DNA from: Sphingomonas sp. IC-56
GTDB taxonomy: Bacteria > Pseudomonadota > Alphaproteobacteria > Sphingomonadales > Sphingomonadaceae
Reading direction: 5' to 3'
Assembly (NCBI RefSeq): GCF_021043375.1
Contig: NZ_JAJNDV010000002.1
Coordinates: 124,001-188,000, forward strand
DNA: 64,000 nt
The translations under genes and the position numbers were made by a program. Shown in pieces: positions 35,739 to 46,048 of this stretch (position 1 is its first letter; every line of letters starts with the position of its first letter). Below the pieces are notes generated by a model that was not told the DNA's origin, made no database searches, and saw only the letters and a list, made by a program, of their open reading frames with translations.

Positions 35739-36652
35739 GACCGGCCCTCCGCGCCGCCGACGATGTGAAGGAAGACGTCGTGCAGGCTGGGGCGCCGCTG
35801 CTCGAACTGGCGTAGCGCGAAGCCTTGCGCGGTGCAGCGCTCCAGCAGGTCGCCGGGATCGCGTCCAGGCTCCAGCCGCACGTCCCAGCTGCTCCAGCCA
35901 TCGCCGAGCGCGCCGGCTTCATGCGCTTCCGACACACCATCCAGCGACATCGGCGCTTTGCGTGAGACCAGGTTCAGTCGAGCCGGCAAGGTGGCGCGGG
36001 CCTGATCCTGAGTTCCTTCGAACAGTTTGCGGCCCTTGGCGAGCAGCAACAAGCGGTCGCACAGCCGCTCCGCATGCTGCATGACGTGGGTGGAGAAGAC
36101 CACCGCCGCGCCGTTCCTGGCGGCGCGGACGATTTCGTCCTCCAAGAGTCCCTGGTTGAGCGGATCGAGGCCGGAGAAAGGCTCGTCGAGTATCAGCAGC
36201 GCAGGACGATTCACCACTGCGGTCGCCAGCTGCACCTTCTGCGCCATGCCCTTGGACAGCTTGTCCACGGTGGTGCGGGCGAATTCGGGAAGGCCGAAGC
36301 GCGCGAGCAATTCCAGCCCTTCGCGTCGGGCGTCAGAAGCGGACATGCCCTTCAGCCGGCCGAAATACACGATGGTGTCGATCGCCGTCATCTGGCGATA
36401 CAGCCCGCGCTCTTCGGGAAGGAAGCCCAGCTGTGCGCTGTTTCCGCGCCCGGGCGCCCGGCCCAGCACCGCAATGCTGCCGGTGTCGGGGCGCAGGATG
36501 TCGAGCACCATGCGCAGCGAAGTGGTTTTGCCCGCGCCATTGCCGCCCAGAAAGCCGAACACCTCGCCCGCTGCGACGGTGAAACTCAGATCCTCCACCG
36601 CCGTGAAGTCGCCAAAGCGCTTCTCCACTGCGTCCAGCCGCAACGCGTCCAT
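35735..36652 (-). CDS. ABC transporter ATP-binding protein (NatA-like)
   Basis: A 305-residue nucleotide-binding subunit: Walker A GGNGAGKTT (36-44, Gly instead of the more usual Pro at the second position), signature LSKGMAQKVQLA, and Walker B LLILDEPFSGLDP. The accessory C-terminal domain of NatA-type ATPases extends to residue 305. LSKGMAQKVQ is particularly NatA-like. The ATG at 36652 has GAGGGGGAG 7 bases upstream. The frame is open further upstream but without a ribosome binding site. Confidence 0.9.
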   Translation of the reverse strand: MDALRLDAVEKRFGDFTAVEDLSFTVAAGEVFGFLGGNGAGKTTSLRMVLDILRPDTGSIAVLGRAPGRGNSAQLGFLPEERGLYRQMTAIDTIVYFGRLKGMSASDARREGLELLARFGLPEFARTTVDKLSKGMAQKVQLATAVVNRPALLILDEPFSGLDPLNQGLLEDEIVRAARNGAAVVFSTHVMQHAERLCDRLLLLAKGRKLFEGTQDQARATLPARLNLVSRKAPMSLDGVSEAHEAGALGDGWSSWDVRLEPGRDPGDLLERCTAQGFALRQFEQRRPSLHDVFLHIVGGAEGRS

Positions 36653-36770
36653 GCGAGTCTCCCCCTCGCCGAACTGTGCCAAGTGTCGCATCGAACTACA
36701 ACAGCAGTTCGCACCGGGTTCGGCGGATTGCCCCTCGCGGTGTGCGCCTCCCGCCCCTATCTGTGGCGCA

Positions 36771-37910
36771 GTGAATTCGCAGCCGATCACCGCCCGCATC
36801 GCTCCTGGCGTGCAGTCCTTCTTGCAAGCGCAGTGGGACGCCTGCGCGGGCGCGGACAACCCGTTCGTGTCGCATGCCTTCCTGTCGGCGCTGGAGCGGT
36901 CGGGCTCGGCAACTGCGCGCGCGGGGTGGCAGCCGCTGCCGATCGTGATCGACGATGCCGGCGGCGTGCCCGCGGCGATCGCCCCAGCCTATGTGAAGGC
37001 GCACAGCCAGGGAGAGTATGTCTTCGACCATGGCTGGGCCGACGCCTGGGAGCGGGCGGGTGGAGAATATTATCCCAAGCTGCAGGTTGCGGTGCCGTTC
37101 ACGCCGGTGCCGGGGCCGCGGCTGCTGCTGCGCGACCATACCCTCGCGCCCGCGCTGATTGCCGCGATCGAGGCAGTGACCGACCAGAACAAGCTGTCGT
37201 CCGCCCACGTCACCTTCATCGCCGAGGACCAGCTAGCGCAGTTCGAGCGGGCCGGTTGGCTGCTGCGCGCGGGAACGCAGTTCCATTGGCAGAATGACGG
37301 CTATGGGAGCTTCGACGACTTTCTCGCCGCGCTGGCCAGCCGCAAGCGCAAGGCGATCCGCAAGGAACGCGCACAGGCGGTGGAAGGGCTAACCATCCGC
37401 CATCTGGTGGGAGCGGAAATCACCGAAGCGCACTGGGATGCGTTCTGGGCGTTCTACCAAGACACCGGCTCGCGCAAATGGGGCAGGCCATACCTCACCC
37501 GCGCCTTTTTCTCCATGCTGGGCGAGGCGATGGGGGACAAGGTGCTGCTGGTGCTGGCCGAGCGGGACGGCGTTCCTATCGCTGGGGCGCTAAACCTGAT
37601 CGGCAGCGATGCGCTGTATGGCCGCTATTGGGGCGCGGTCGAGCAGGTGCCGTTCCTGCATTTCGAGCTGTGCTACTACCAGGCGATCGACGCCGCCATC
37701 GCACGCGGGCTGGCGCGGGTAGAGGCTGGGGCCCAGGGCGAGCACAAGCTGGCGCGCGGTTATGTCCCGGTCACCACTTGGTCGGCGCACTACATCCCTG
37801 ACCCCTCGTTCCGGCGGGCCGTGGCCGGGTATCTGGAACGCGAGAAGCTGGCGATCGCGGACGAGCAGGAATATCTTGGCGAGCTGACGCCCTTCCGCCG
37901 AGGCGGTTAG
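36771..37910 (+). CDS. GNAT-fold N-acyltransferase, DUF482 family
   Basis: A 379-residue protein of the DUF482/peptidogalycan family, with two GNAT-like folds related to FemAB aminoacyltransferases. The family fingerprint near the C-terminus is present: RVEAGAQGEHKLARGYVPVTTWSAHYI. Further motifs are NPFVSHAFLSALE near the start, and FLAALASRKRKAIRKERAQA. Such proteins are suspected to modify amines of peptidoglycan or lipids, without proof. The GTG start at 36771 opposes the ABC ATPase start 118 bases away. The stop overlaps the next convergent gene by 4 bases. Confidence 0.82.
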   Translation: MNSQPITARIAPGVQSFLQAQWDACAGADNPFVSHAFLSALERSGSATARAGWQPLPIVIDDAGGVPAAIAPAYVKAHSQGEYVFDHGWADAWERAGGEYYPKLQVAVPFTPVPGPRLLLRDHTLAPALIAAIEAVTDQNKLSSAHVTFIAEDQLAQFERAGWLLRAGTQFHWQNDGYGSFDDFLAALASRKRKAIRKERAQAVEGLTIRHLVGAEITEAHWDAFWAFYQDTGSRKWGRPYLTRAFFSMLGEAMGDKVLLVLAERDGVPIAGALNLIGSDALYGRYWGAVEQVPFLHFELCYYQAIDAAIARGLARVEAGAQGEHKLARGYVPVTTWSAHYIPDPSFRRAVAGYLEREKLAIADEQEYLGELTPFRRGG

Positions 37911-39580
37911 GGGTTCGAGCTTGGCTTGGGTGCCGGGATGCCGCTGCCGTGCGCGCGCCCGTCGCTCAGGATGATGTCACGCTCCCAGCGCGGCACCGGC
38001 AGTTCGCCCGCGCGCACTACCGGGGCAGGCACGCTGTGGTCGACCCGGAACAGCGCGCTGCTGCCGTCGCGCCATACCGGCACCAGCCCCTGCTCGAAGC
38101 GCGGGTCATAGGCAGGCGGACGGATCAGCCATACATAATCGAATGCATCGCGCGGAAAGCGGGACAGCGCCCAGGGGATCGGCCGCCACCACTCGCGCGG
38201 GCACTGCACGTCGGTCACCAGTTCGGAGGGGTCGTGCGCGAAGCGCTCGGCCGCAGCATAGCGTACCGTCAGCAGCTGGCCGCCGGCCATCGACCACTGG
38301 TCGTTGGCATAGGCAAGCTTGCGCTCCAGCGCGAGGCCGGGGACGTGCTGAAGCCGCGTCATCCGCCATTCGTTGTAACAGGTCTCGCCCACGAACGTGA
38401 CCAGCCGGGCGCCGCGCGGCAGATGGTCCAGCGCCTTCAACTCGCGGTCATAGCTCTTGTCGTACAGGTAGAAGCTGTACGCCGTGGCGCCGATACGCGC
38501 CGTGAAGAACGCCATGCCGAGCGCCGCCACCACCGCAGCGCCGCGCATCGACAGGCCTGGCTTGGGCCGGATGCCGATGATCGCGATGGCGAGCATGAAC
38601 GGCACCAGCCGCATATCGGCATAGGCCGACCCGAACACGATCCGCGGCAGCAGCAGGTAAACCGCCAGCAGGAACAGCGCCGACAGCGTCAGATTGCGCG
38701 AATATTGGATGTTCGGGTCGCGGATCGCCTTGAACATCAATAGGAACAGCACGCCGAGCGACGCGAGGTCGAACAGCTGCCAGCGGTCGCGGAACACCTG
38801 GACCACCCACAGAGTCTTGGCGCGCCAATTGAACCAATTACCGGTCTGGCCCGTCACATGGCCGCCGCTGCGCCACAAGACCATCAGCAGCGCCGGCGGG
38901 GCCAGCACCAGGCAGTGCAGCCCCGCCCAGAACCAGGGATGCACCCAGCGCCGGGCAAAGCCCTGATCCTTTGCCATGTCATGCTGGCGCACCAGCTCGG
39001 CCGAGAAGGCGAGCAGTCCCAACAGACCCCAGCCATAGGTGTGGCAAACCCAGATCAGCGCCGAGATCGGCACGAACAGCACCGCACGAAGCTTCAGGCG
39101 TCCCAGCCTCGCAAGGCGCAGCCACCAGCCGAACGCGATCAGCGCAAACGCCATCGACAACGCGAAATTGACGAAGCCGAAGTGGAACGGGAAGGAATAG
39201 GCCAAAGGCAGCGCGAACAGCGCCGTGGCCGGAATGCGGCCATGCACCTCGCGCGCGATCATCAGCAGCCCGGCCACCGTCATCGCCGGAATGGTGATGA
39301 TGACAAGCTTGACCGCCAGTTCGAGCCCGAAGAGCTTGTTCAGCGGGATGATGAGCAGGTCGACCCCCAGATTGCCCATCAGGCTCCACTGGAAATCATA
39401 CCATTCGCGCAGCCACGGCACGGTGTCGTAATCGAGTTGGACGCGATAGCGCCCCATATGGCCAGGCAGGTCGACCAGTGGTGGAATCTGCGGCCATAGC
39501 AGCGGCACGACCGCCATCAGCGTGCACAGCGCCACGAACCACCGTGTCTGCCACCAATGCAACTTGTCGCCCCTGTCCAT
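37907..39580 (-). CDS. Polytopic membrane protein, possible GT-C type transferase
   Basis: A 557-residue inner-membrane protein with about 11 hydrophobic helices. The first periplasmic loop has PPLVDLPGHMGRYRVQLD, an Asp/His arrangement like those in lipid-sugar dependent GT-C enzymes, and the C-terminal third is a soluble domain rich in Arg, Trp and Pro (VQCPREWWRPIPWALSRFP). I do not recognise a named family. The helix layout and the neighbouring glycosyl genes suggest membrane glycan or lipid sugar transfer, which is inference. The stop overlaps the convergent DUF482 gene. Confidence 0.65.
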   Translation of the reverse strand: MDRGDKLHWWQTRWFVALCTLMAVVPLLWPQIPPLVDLPGHMGRYRVQLDYDTVPWLREWYDFQWSLMGNLGVDLLIIPLNKLFGLELAVKLVIITIPAMTVAGLLMIAREVHGRIPATALFALPLAYSFPFHFGFVNFALSMAFALIAFGWWLRLARLGRLKLRAVLFVPISALIWVCHTYGWGLLGLLAFSAELVRQHDMAKDQGFARRWVHPWFWAGLHCLVLAPPALLMVLWRSGGHVTGQTGNWFNWRAKTLWVVQVFRDRWQLFDLASLGVLFLLMFKAIRDPNIQYSRNLTLSALFLLAVYLLLPRIVFGSAYADMRLVPFMLAIAIIGIRPKPGLSMRGAAVVAALGMAFFTARIGATAYSFYLYDKSYDRELKALDHLPRGARLVTFVGETCYNEWRMTRLQHVPGLALERKLAYANDQWSMAGGQLLTVRYAAAERFAHDPSELVTDVQCPREWWRPIPWALSRFPRDAFDYVWLIRPPAYDPRFEQGLVPVWRDGSSALFRVDHSVPAPVVRAGELPVPRWERDIILSDGRAHGSGIPAPKPSSNP

Positions 39581-39670
39581 CGCGCCGCTTTAGGGGAGCA
39601 GGGGCGAACCTTTCAAGCGGACTCGGCGGGGGACGGAAATCGGCTGAAGATCGATCTCCGCCTTAGCCCA

Positions 39671-41455
39671 TTAGCGCACACGGTATAGGCGCATGGGCGT
39701 GCCGTGCAGGGGTATCGGCTCCAACCAATCGGGCGTGCGCCCGGCCCGAAGCGCCGCGACCACGCTCTGTGGATACCTTTGATCGGGGTTCAACTCTCCG
39801 AAGTCGCCTGGACAGTACAAGACATACTCTGTTCGCCAGTCAGACGCGATCCGGCGCGCCTGACCGTTCGAACCGAGGAAGAACCGGTAGACCGCCATGT
39901 TGCCCGCATCGTTACGGTGGTACCCGGCACCGACGGTCGAGTGGTGCGTTGCGCCCACCACAAAAGCGGCAACGGCGGTTCCTGCCATGATTTTGCTCGG
40001 CGGAAGCTTATCTACCTGCCTCCAAGCTTCACCTCGCGAACAGAGCACCTGCGGCGGAAGAACCCTGCTGTGTCCGGGAGTTCCTGCGGCCGTTCGGGAA
40101 GTCAGAATTGCTTCAACTTGCTCGGCCCCGGCCGCATAGGCCATTCCGGCGCCCGACAACCAGGCTAACATCGTGAGAAGGGACCGCCCGCCGGTGCCGC
40201 GACGCGCGCCCAGAATCAACGTGGCGAGCATAGGGGCAGCCAGCGGCGCACCGATATACACGCCCCGCACCTGCGCCAGCATTGTCAGCCCTGAGAGGAT
40301 GATGACCGCCGCCAAAGGCGCGATCACCATCCAGCGACGGTGCTTCGCCACCATGATCCAAATCGACACGAGACAAGCGGTGGCCATCAAACCGCCAAAG
40401 GCGACAATCCTCACCGGCCTTTGCCGAAAGATGCCTGCCGCTTCGTCGATGTTCGGCAGAAAATTCTCACGGAGAAACGGATCAACTGACCCATAGGGTC
40501 CAGCGACACACGCTGGGTACACCAGCAACGTCCCAATCAACGCGCAGCCGCCCAGCACCGCGCCGACCATAAGCCGCGCGCGCCAGCCGTGGAGGTGTCG
40601 CGTCAACAGGGCCAGCGTCATGAGACACGCCGCAACTGCCAACGTGCCGGTGGAGGATGCTGGCGTAAATGCGTCGCACAGCGCTGCGCTCCAATATTCC
40701 GGGCGCAAGAACAGCAGGAAAAACAGGGTTGTCCCACCGAGCGCCACACCGAAGCCGAAGAGGCGTAGACGCTCTTCCTCCCCGCGGATCACCCAGGCGA
40801 GCGCGAGAAACGCGACCAGCGCTGCCACCTGCGGCGTGGTTTCAAGGCCAACAATCAGGCTGAGGGCCGCGGCCAGCCCGATAATAGCGCCTGTACTACC
40901 TCGAGCCGGTCGCATCGACGAGAATACCGCGATTTGAATCAGCACCACCTGAAGCGCGTGATGGTCGATCCGGCCGGGAATGAAGACGGTAGTACCGGGG
41001 TACGCCAGCGCGGTCAGCACCGCCGCCACGAGCCCTGCCTCCCCGCCCCATAGCAGTCGGCCAATGCGGGCGGATAGGTAGATGGCGCAGGCGAACAACA
41101 GGGCCGGATACAAAAGGACCGCCGCGAGCTCGGCATGGAAACGCCCCAATATAGGAGTCACCGCTAGGATGATTGCTGCAACTCCGACGTCGTTTATGCG
41201 CGACCAATGCATCGCAGCGCCTGTCGGCGGACCCATGCGATGCTGCGTCCAATCGTTGAGCCCTTGACCCCCGATCCAGTCGCGCACCTGCGCAAGCCGC
41301 ATGATGTCATCGGGATCCGGAAGCAGAAGATGCCCGACACGTTGCCAGTCGGTCACTGCCCAGCAGAGGGAAAGTATGGACGCGAGCAGTGCTGCGACGA
41401 TCAGATCCTGACGTCGCCCGCCGACCGCGTCTGAACCATGCCTCAATGTCAGCAC
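39671..41455 (-). CDS. Large GT-C-like membrane protein, STT3-like first loop
   Basis: A polytopic protein of about 594 residues with about 12 helices followed by a roughly 120-residue soluble tail (CSRGEAWRQVDKLPPSKIM). The first loop reads LLLPDPDDIMRLAQVRDWIG then MHWSRINDVG. Acidic DPD followed by Arg repeats in this loop is characteristic of GT-C lipid-sugar transferases of the STT3/PglB or ArnT/PMT shape. The next genes upstream on the same strand encode a methyltransferase, and further on a GT2 of the polyprenyl-phosphate-sugar type, which would provide the donor. The start is uncertain: GTG 41455 lies 12 bases after the methyltransferase stop, while GTG 41515 would overlap it. Confidence 0.65.
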   Translation of the reverse strand: MLTLRHGSDAVGGRRQDLIVAALLASILSLCWAVTDWQRVGHLLLPDPDDIMRLAQVRDWIGGQGLNDWTQHRMGPPTGAAMHWSRINDVGVAAIILAVTPILGRFHAELAAVLLYPALLFACAIYLSARIGRLLWGGEAGLVAAVLTALAYPGTTVFIPGRIDHHALQVVLIQIAVFSSMRPARGSTGAIIGLAAALSLIVGLETTPQVAALVAFLALAWVIRGEEERLRLFGFGVALGGTTLFFLLFLRPEYWSAALCDAFTPASSTGTLAVAACLMTLALLTRHLHGWRARLMVGAVLGGCALIGTLLVYPACVAGPYGSVDPFLRENFLPNIDEAAGIFRQRPVRIVAFGGLMATACLVSIWIMVAKHRRWMVIAPLAAVIILSGLTMLAQVRGVYIGAPLAAPMLATLILGARRGTGGRSLLTMLAWLSGAGMAYAAGAEQVEAILTSRTAAGTPGHSRVLPPQVLCSRGEAWRQVDKLPPSKIMAGTAVAAFVVGATHHSTVGAGYHRNDAGNMAVYRFFLGSNGQARRIASDWRTEYVLYCPGDFGELNPDQRYPQSVVAALRAGRTPDWLEPIPLHGTPMRLYRVR

Positions 41456-41466
41456 GAGACCTAAAC

Positions 41467-42057
41467 TCAGCGCGTGAGGACGGTCACGAAATGTAAGCCG
41501 CGATCGAAAATCCACGAAAACGGTCTAGGATAGATGGCCAGTCTCGCCGCGAAGCTGCTGGTCCTAAGATGGAGCCGCGACCATATCGCATTCCATTCGC
41601 GCCGGGACAGGTAGTTGTACGGCAGCCGTACGCCATGCGCGGCGTTGCCGACCCAGTCCATGAAGCGCAGCGTTGCGCCCGCGGCAAAGCCGTCCCGAAG
41701 ATGGTCTTTGATCACGATCAAGGGCGCTATCCTCGCGATCTCAGCCAGCACCGCCTCGGGATCATCCGTGTGGTGAAGCACATCGACGACCATGGCTGCA
41801 TCGAACGCGTTGTCTGGAAAGGGGATATGCGCGCCGTCATACGCATGCACAGGTATGGCCGTATTGGGCCGGACGAGAACATCGATTCCCTCGATGGAAA
41901 CATCGGGGCGCAACTGCATGATCAGCACCGCGAGGTCGCCGCTTCCGCAGCCAACATCCAAGACTCGCGCGCCCCAAGGCAACCGCCCGGCAATGGCAGC
42001 CGCTAGCGTCCGCACACGGCGGCCGAAAACCAGCTTGTTGTGAACAGACCCTAGCAT
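41467..42057 (-). CDS. Class I SAM-dependent methyltransferase
   Basis: A 196-residue Rossmann methyltransferase. SAM motif I is VLDVGCGSGDLAVL (about 33-46), the acidic loop is IEGIDV, motif post II is FDAAMVVDVLHHTDDPEAVLAEI, and PLIVIKDHLRDGF is consistent with lipid- or glycan-directed C- or O-methylation. It starts with ATG 42057 on the strand opposite to GT2 and runs into the GT-C-like gene after 11 bases. It could methylate a sugar or lipid carrier of the local pathway, which is inference. Confidence 0.8.
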   Translation of the reverse strand: MLGSVHNKLVFGRRVRTLAAAIAGRLPWGARVLDVGCGSGDLAVLIMQLRPDVSIEGIDVLVRPNTAIPVHAYDGAHIPFPDNAFDAAMVVDVLHHTDDPEAVLAEIARIAPLIVIKDHLRDGFAAGATLRFMDWVGNAAHGVRLPYNYLSRREWNAIWSRLHLRTSSFAARLAIYPRPFSWIFDRGLHFVTVLTR

Positions 42058-42202
42058 CGCTCTCTCCCCGGCTTCGACGGGGAAGCGGTAGCAGTTGATC
42101 CGTGTGAAATGGTTAACGGCGGCACCTCAGTCACCGCCCCGCCTCAGCGTTAACCAAAAATTCTACTCGCTCCCCCAAAAAGGCATGGACCCAGGAGATG
42201 CA

Positions 42203-43411
42203 ATGTCCGTCGCCGCACTGCTGAAGCACCCACCGAAGTTGCCGCCGCGTGCACCTGCACGCGAAGTGGAACTCTCGATTGTCATGCCATGCCTCAACGA
42301 GGCGGAGACGCTCGCCATTTGCATCAAGAAGGCGAACGCTTTTCTTGCCGAGCAGAGCATCTCTGGTGAAGTCGTCGTCGCCGACAACGGATCGACCGAC
42401 GGATCACAGCAAATCGCAAATGCATTGGGCGCGCGAATCGTGCACGTGCCGGCGCGTGGCTATGGCGCTGCGCTGATAGGCGGTATCGAAGCAGCACGCG
42501 GACGGTTTGTCGCCATCGGCGATGCAGATAATTCTTATGATTTCGGCAGCCTTGCCCCGTTCATCAGCGAACTGCGCAATGGTGCGGATCTGGTGATGGG
42601 TAATCGGTTCAGGGGCGGGATTCAGCCTGGGGCCATGCCCCCCTTGCACCGCTGGCTCGGCAATCCAGTGCTCAGCTTCCTGGGCAGGGCGTTTTTCCGC
42701 ATCTCCGTCGGCGACTTTCATTGCGGGTTGCGGGCCTTTCGCCGCGAAAGCATCCAGGCACTCGAACTGAAGACGTCAGGCATGGAATTCGCCAGCGAAA
42801 TGGTCGTCCGAGCGGCGATCGGGAAGCTCGACATACGCGAGGTGCCGACCACGCTCGCTCCCGACGGACGCAGCCGTGCCCCCCATCTGCGGACCTGGCG
42901 CGACGGCTGGCGGCACTTGCGGTTCCTGCTGATCTACGCACCGCGCTTCCTGTTCCTCTACCCCGGCTTGGCGCTGGCCCTTATTGGGATGGTCGGCGTG
43001 CTCGGTCTCGCTCAGGGTGACATCCGAGTGGGCGCTGTCGAGTTCGGCGTCCACACCATGATCTTCGCCGCGATGGCGGTGCTGATGGGATCTCAGTTGA
43101 TCGGCTTGAGCATCATGGCCCGGCGCTATGGCGCAATTGCCGGCATGTGGCCCGAAAGCGGGTTGATGCGGCACGTTCGCAGCGCGTTCACCGTCGAGCG
43201 CGCCTGTGTCGCAGGCGGAGTGATGCTTGCCTTGGGAATTGGCGGCGCCGTAACCGCCACCTCGATCTGGGCGTCGACCGGCTTTGGAGGGCTTGACCCT
43301 TCCGAACTCATGCGCCTCACCATTCCATCGATGCTGCTCGGCTGCATCGGGCTTCAGATGGTGGTAACCGCCTTCTTCATCGGCTTGCTGGACCAGCCGC
43401 GCGGACGCTGA
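42203..43411 (+). CDS. GT2-family polyprenyl-phosphate glycosyltransferase with membrane tail
   Basis: A 402-residue protein. The N-terminal GT2 domain has SIVMPCLNEAETL, VVVADNGSTDGSQQIA and the metal-binding DAD (107-109) in VAIGDADNSYDFG. GNRFRGGIQPGAMPPLHRWLGNPVLS and FHCGLRAFRR follow, as in dolichyl/undecaprenyl-phosphate glucose or mannose synthases. Four membrane helices close the protein, which fits anchoring at the inner membrane. AGGAG at 42193-42197 is 5 bases before ATG 42203, which fixes this start over the ATG at 42185. It is divergent from the methyltransferase. Confidence 0.85.
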   Translation: MSVAALLKHPPKLPPRAPAREVELSIVMPCLNEAETLAICIKKANAFLAEQSISGEVVVADNGSTDGSQQIANALGARIVHVPARGYGAALIGGIEAARGRFVAIGDADNSYDFGSLAPFISELRNGADLVMGNRFRGGIQPGAMPPLHRWLGNPVLSFLGRAFFRISVGDFHCGLRAFRRESIQALELKTSGMEFASEMVVRAAIGKLDIREVPTTLAPDGRSRAPHLRTWRDGWRHLRFLLIYAPRFLFLYPGLALALIGMVGVLGLAQGDIRVGAVEFGVHTMIFAAMAVLMGSQLIGLSIMARRYGAIAGMWPESGLMRHVRSAFTVERACVAGGVMLALGIGGAVTATSIWASTGFGGLDPSELMRLTIPSMLLGCIGLQMVVTAFFIGLLDQPRGR

Positions 43412-43435
43412 ACACGTCGCGCGGCTTGCCTCCGC

Positions 43436-44653
<1,218 letters not shown>

Positions 44654-44720
44654 GGGGCAGCGACTCCGGGGTGATTATGAATCGGCGCGCTCTAGGGTCC
44701 CGTGCCCCTGCATGCAACCA

Positions 44721-45971
44721 TCAGGCGCGGAGCGGTGGCGCGGCGTCGACCTCCTCGCGCAGCGCCAGCTCAGCCTGAGCCATATAGTCGCGGGTAATCG
44801 GCAGCGTATGGCGCGAGCGCGAGAATTGCAGCTGATAATTGACCAGCCCGCCATTCCAGAAACTGACGAAGCAACCGGCGAGATAGAAGGTCCACATGCG
44901 ATAGAAGCGCTCGTCGTACAACGCGACGATCTCGTCCCGCGCGGCCACCGTCCGCTCGTACCAGGCCTTGAGCGTATAAGCGTAATGCAGCCGCAGCACC
45001 TCGATGTCGGTCACGAACATCTTGAGGCCCTCATAGCCCTGCGCGATCTCCGACAGGGCGGGGATATAGCCGCCGGGGAAGATGTATTTGAGCGTGAACG
45101 CGTCGGTATAGCCCGGCCCGCCCGCGCGCCCAATCGTGTGAAGCAGCATCACGCCTTCAGGCGTCAGCAGCTCGCGTACCTTGGCGAAGAAGGTACGGTA
45201 TTGCGGCGTGCCGACATGCTCGAACATGCCGACCGACACGATGCGGTCAAACTGACCGGTAAGCGCGCGATAGTCGATCAGCTCGAACTTGACCTTGTCC
45301 GCGACCCCCGCCGCTTCGGCGCGCTCACGAGCGACCTTGAGCTGTTCTTCGGACAAGGTGATGCCCAGCACCTCGGCACCGGTCTTCTGGTGGATATAGA
45401 GCGCCATCCCGCCCCAGCCACAGCCAATGTCGAGCACGCGCATGCCGGGTTCGATCGCCAGCTTGGCGACGATATGCGCCTTCTTATCGGCCTGGGCTTG
45501 TTCCAATCCGTTCGACGGATCGGTGAAGTAGGCGCAGCTATATTGCCGGTCCTTGTCGAGGAACAGATCGTACAGCGTCGCCGAGAGATCATAGTGATGC
45601 GCCACGTTGCGCTTGGCAGAGCGCGCCATGTTGCGCCGCCCAAGCCAGTGCGCCGCCTTGCCGACCAGCCGCTGCATCGGCTTTGGGTCGAGTACGGTCC
45701 GACTCTCCTCCCAGCGGTTATTCTCAGTCATCAGCATCAGCAGGTCGAGGATATCGCCCTCTTCCATGATGAGCTTGCCGTCCATGAACGCTTCGGCCGC
45801 GCCCAGGCTGGGGTCGCGCAGGATTTGCCGCTCGGCACCGGGGCCGAAGCGGATCGCCACCGGCTTGAGATCGGGATCCGGCGTACCGAAGGTGCGGGAG
45901 CCGCCGTCCCGGAGGACAGTGAGCTGGCCGCGCTTGACGGCACGGGCGAAAAAGCGGTCGATCAAAGCCAT
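44721..45971 (-). CDS. cfa: Cyclopropane-fatty-acyl-phospholipid synthase
   Basis: Methylates the double bonds of membrane phospholipid acyl chains using SAM. About 416 residues. The N-terminal lipid-binding domain (FGTPDPDLKPVAIRF, EAFMDGKL) is followed by NVAHHYDLSATLYDLFLDKDRQYSCAYF, the SAM motif VLDIGCGWGGMALYIH (179-194), SVGMFEHVG, and FIFPGGYIPALSEI-type residues near the end, all Cfa signatures. The ATG at 45971 starts homologous sequence; the open frame beyond it lacks a ribosome binding site and overlaps the upstream molybdopterin gene. Confidence 0.92.
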   Translation of the reverse strand: MALIDRFFARAVKRGQLTVLRDGGSRTFGTPDPDLKPVAIRFGPGAERQILRDPSLGAAEAFMDGKLIMEEGDILDLLMLMTENNRWEESRTVLDPKPMQRLVGKAAHWLGRRNMARSAKRNVAHHYDLSATLYDLFLDKDRQYSCAYFTDPSNGLEQAQADKKAHIVAKLAIEPGMRVLDIGCGWGGMALYIHQKTGAEVLGITLSEEQLKVARERAEAAGVADKVKFELIDYRALTGQFDRIVSVGMFEHVGTPQYRTFFAKVRELLTPEGVMLLHTIGRAGGPGYTDAFTLKYIFPGGYIPALSEIAQGYEGLKMFVTDIEVLRLHYAYTLKAWYERTVAARDEIVALYDERFYRMWTFYLAGCFVSFWNGGLVNYQLQFSRSRHTLPITRDYMAQAELALREEVDAAPPLRA

Positions 45972-46048
45972 GGCACGGACCCGAAGCAGGTTTTTATGTC
46001 CTGGCTTTATCCGCAACGATCTTCCGCGGCGCAACAACTCGCGTCCAA

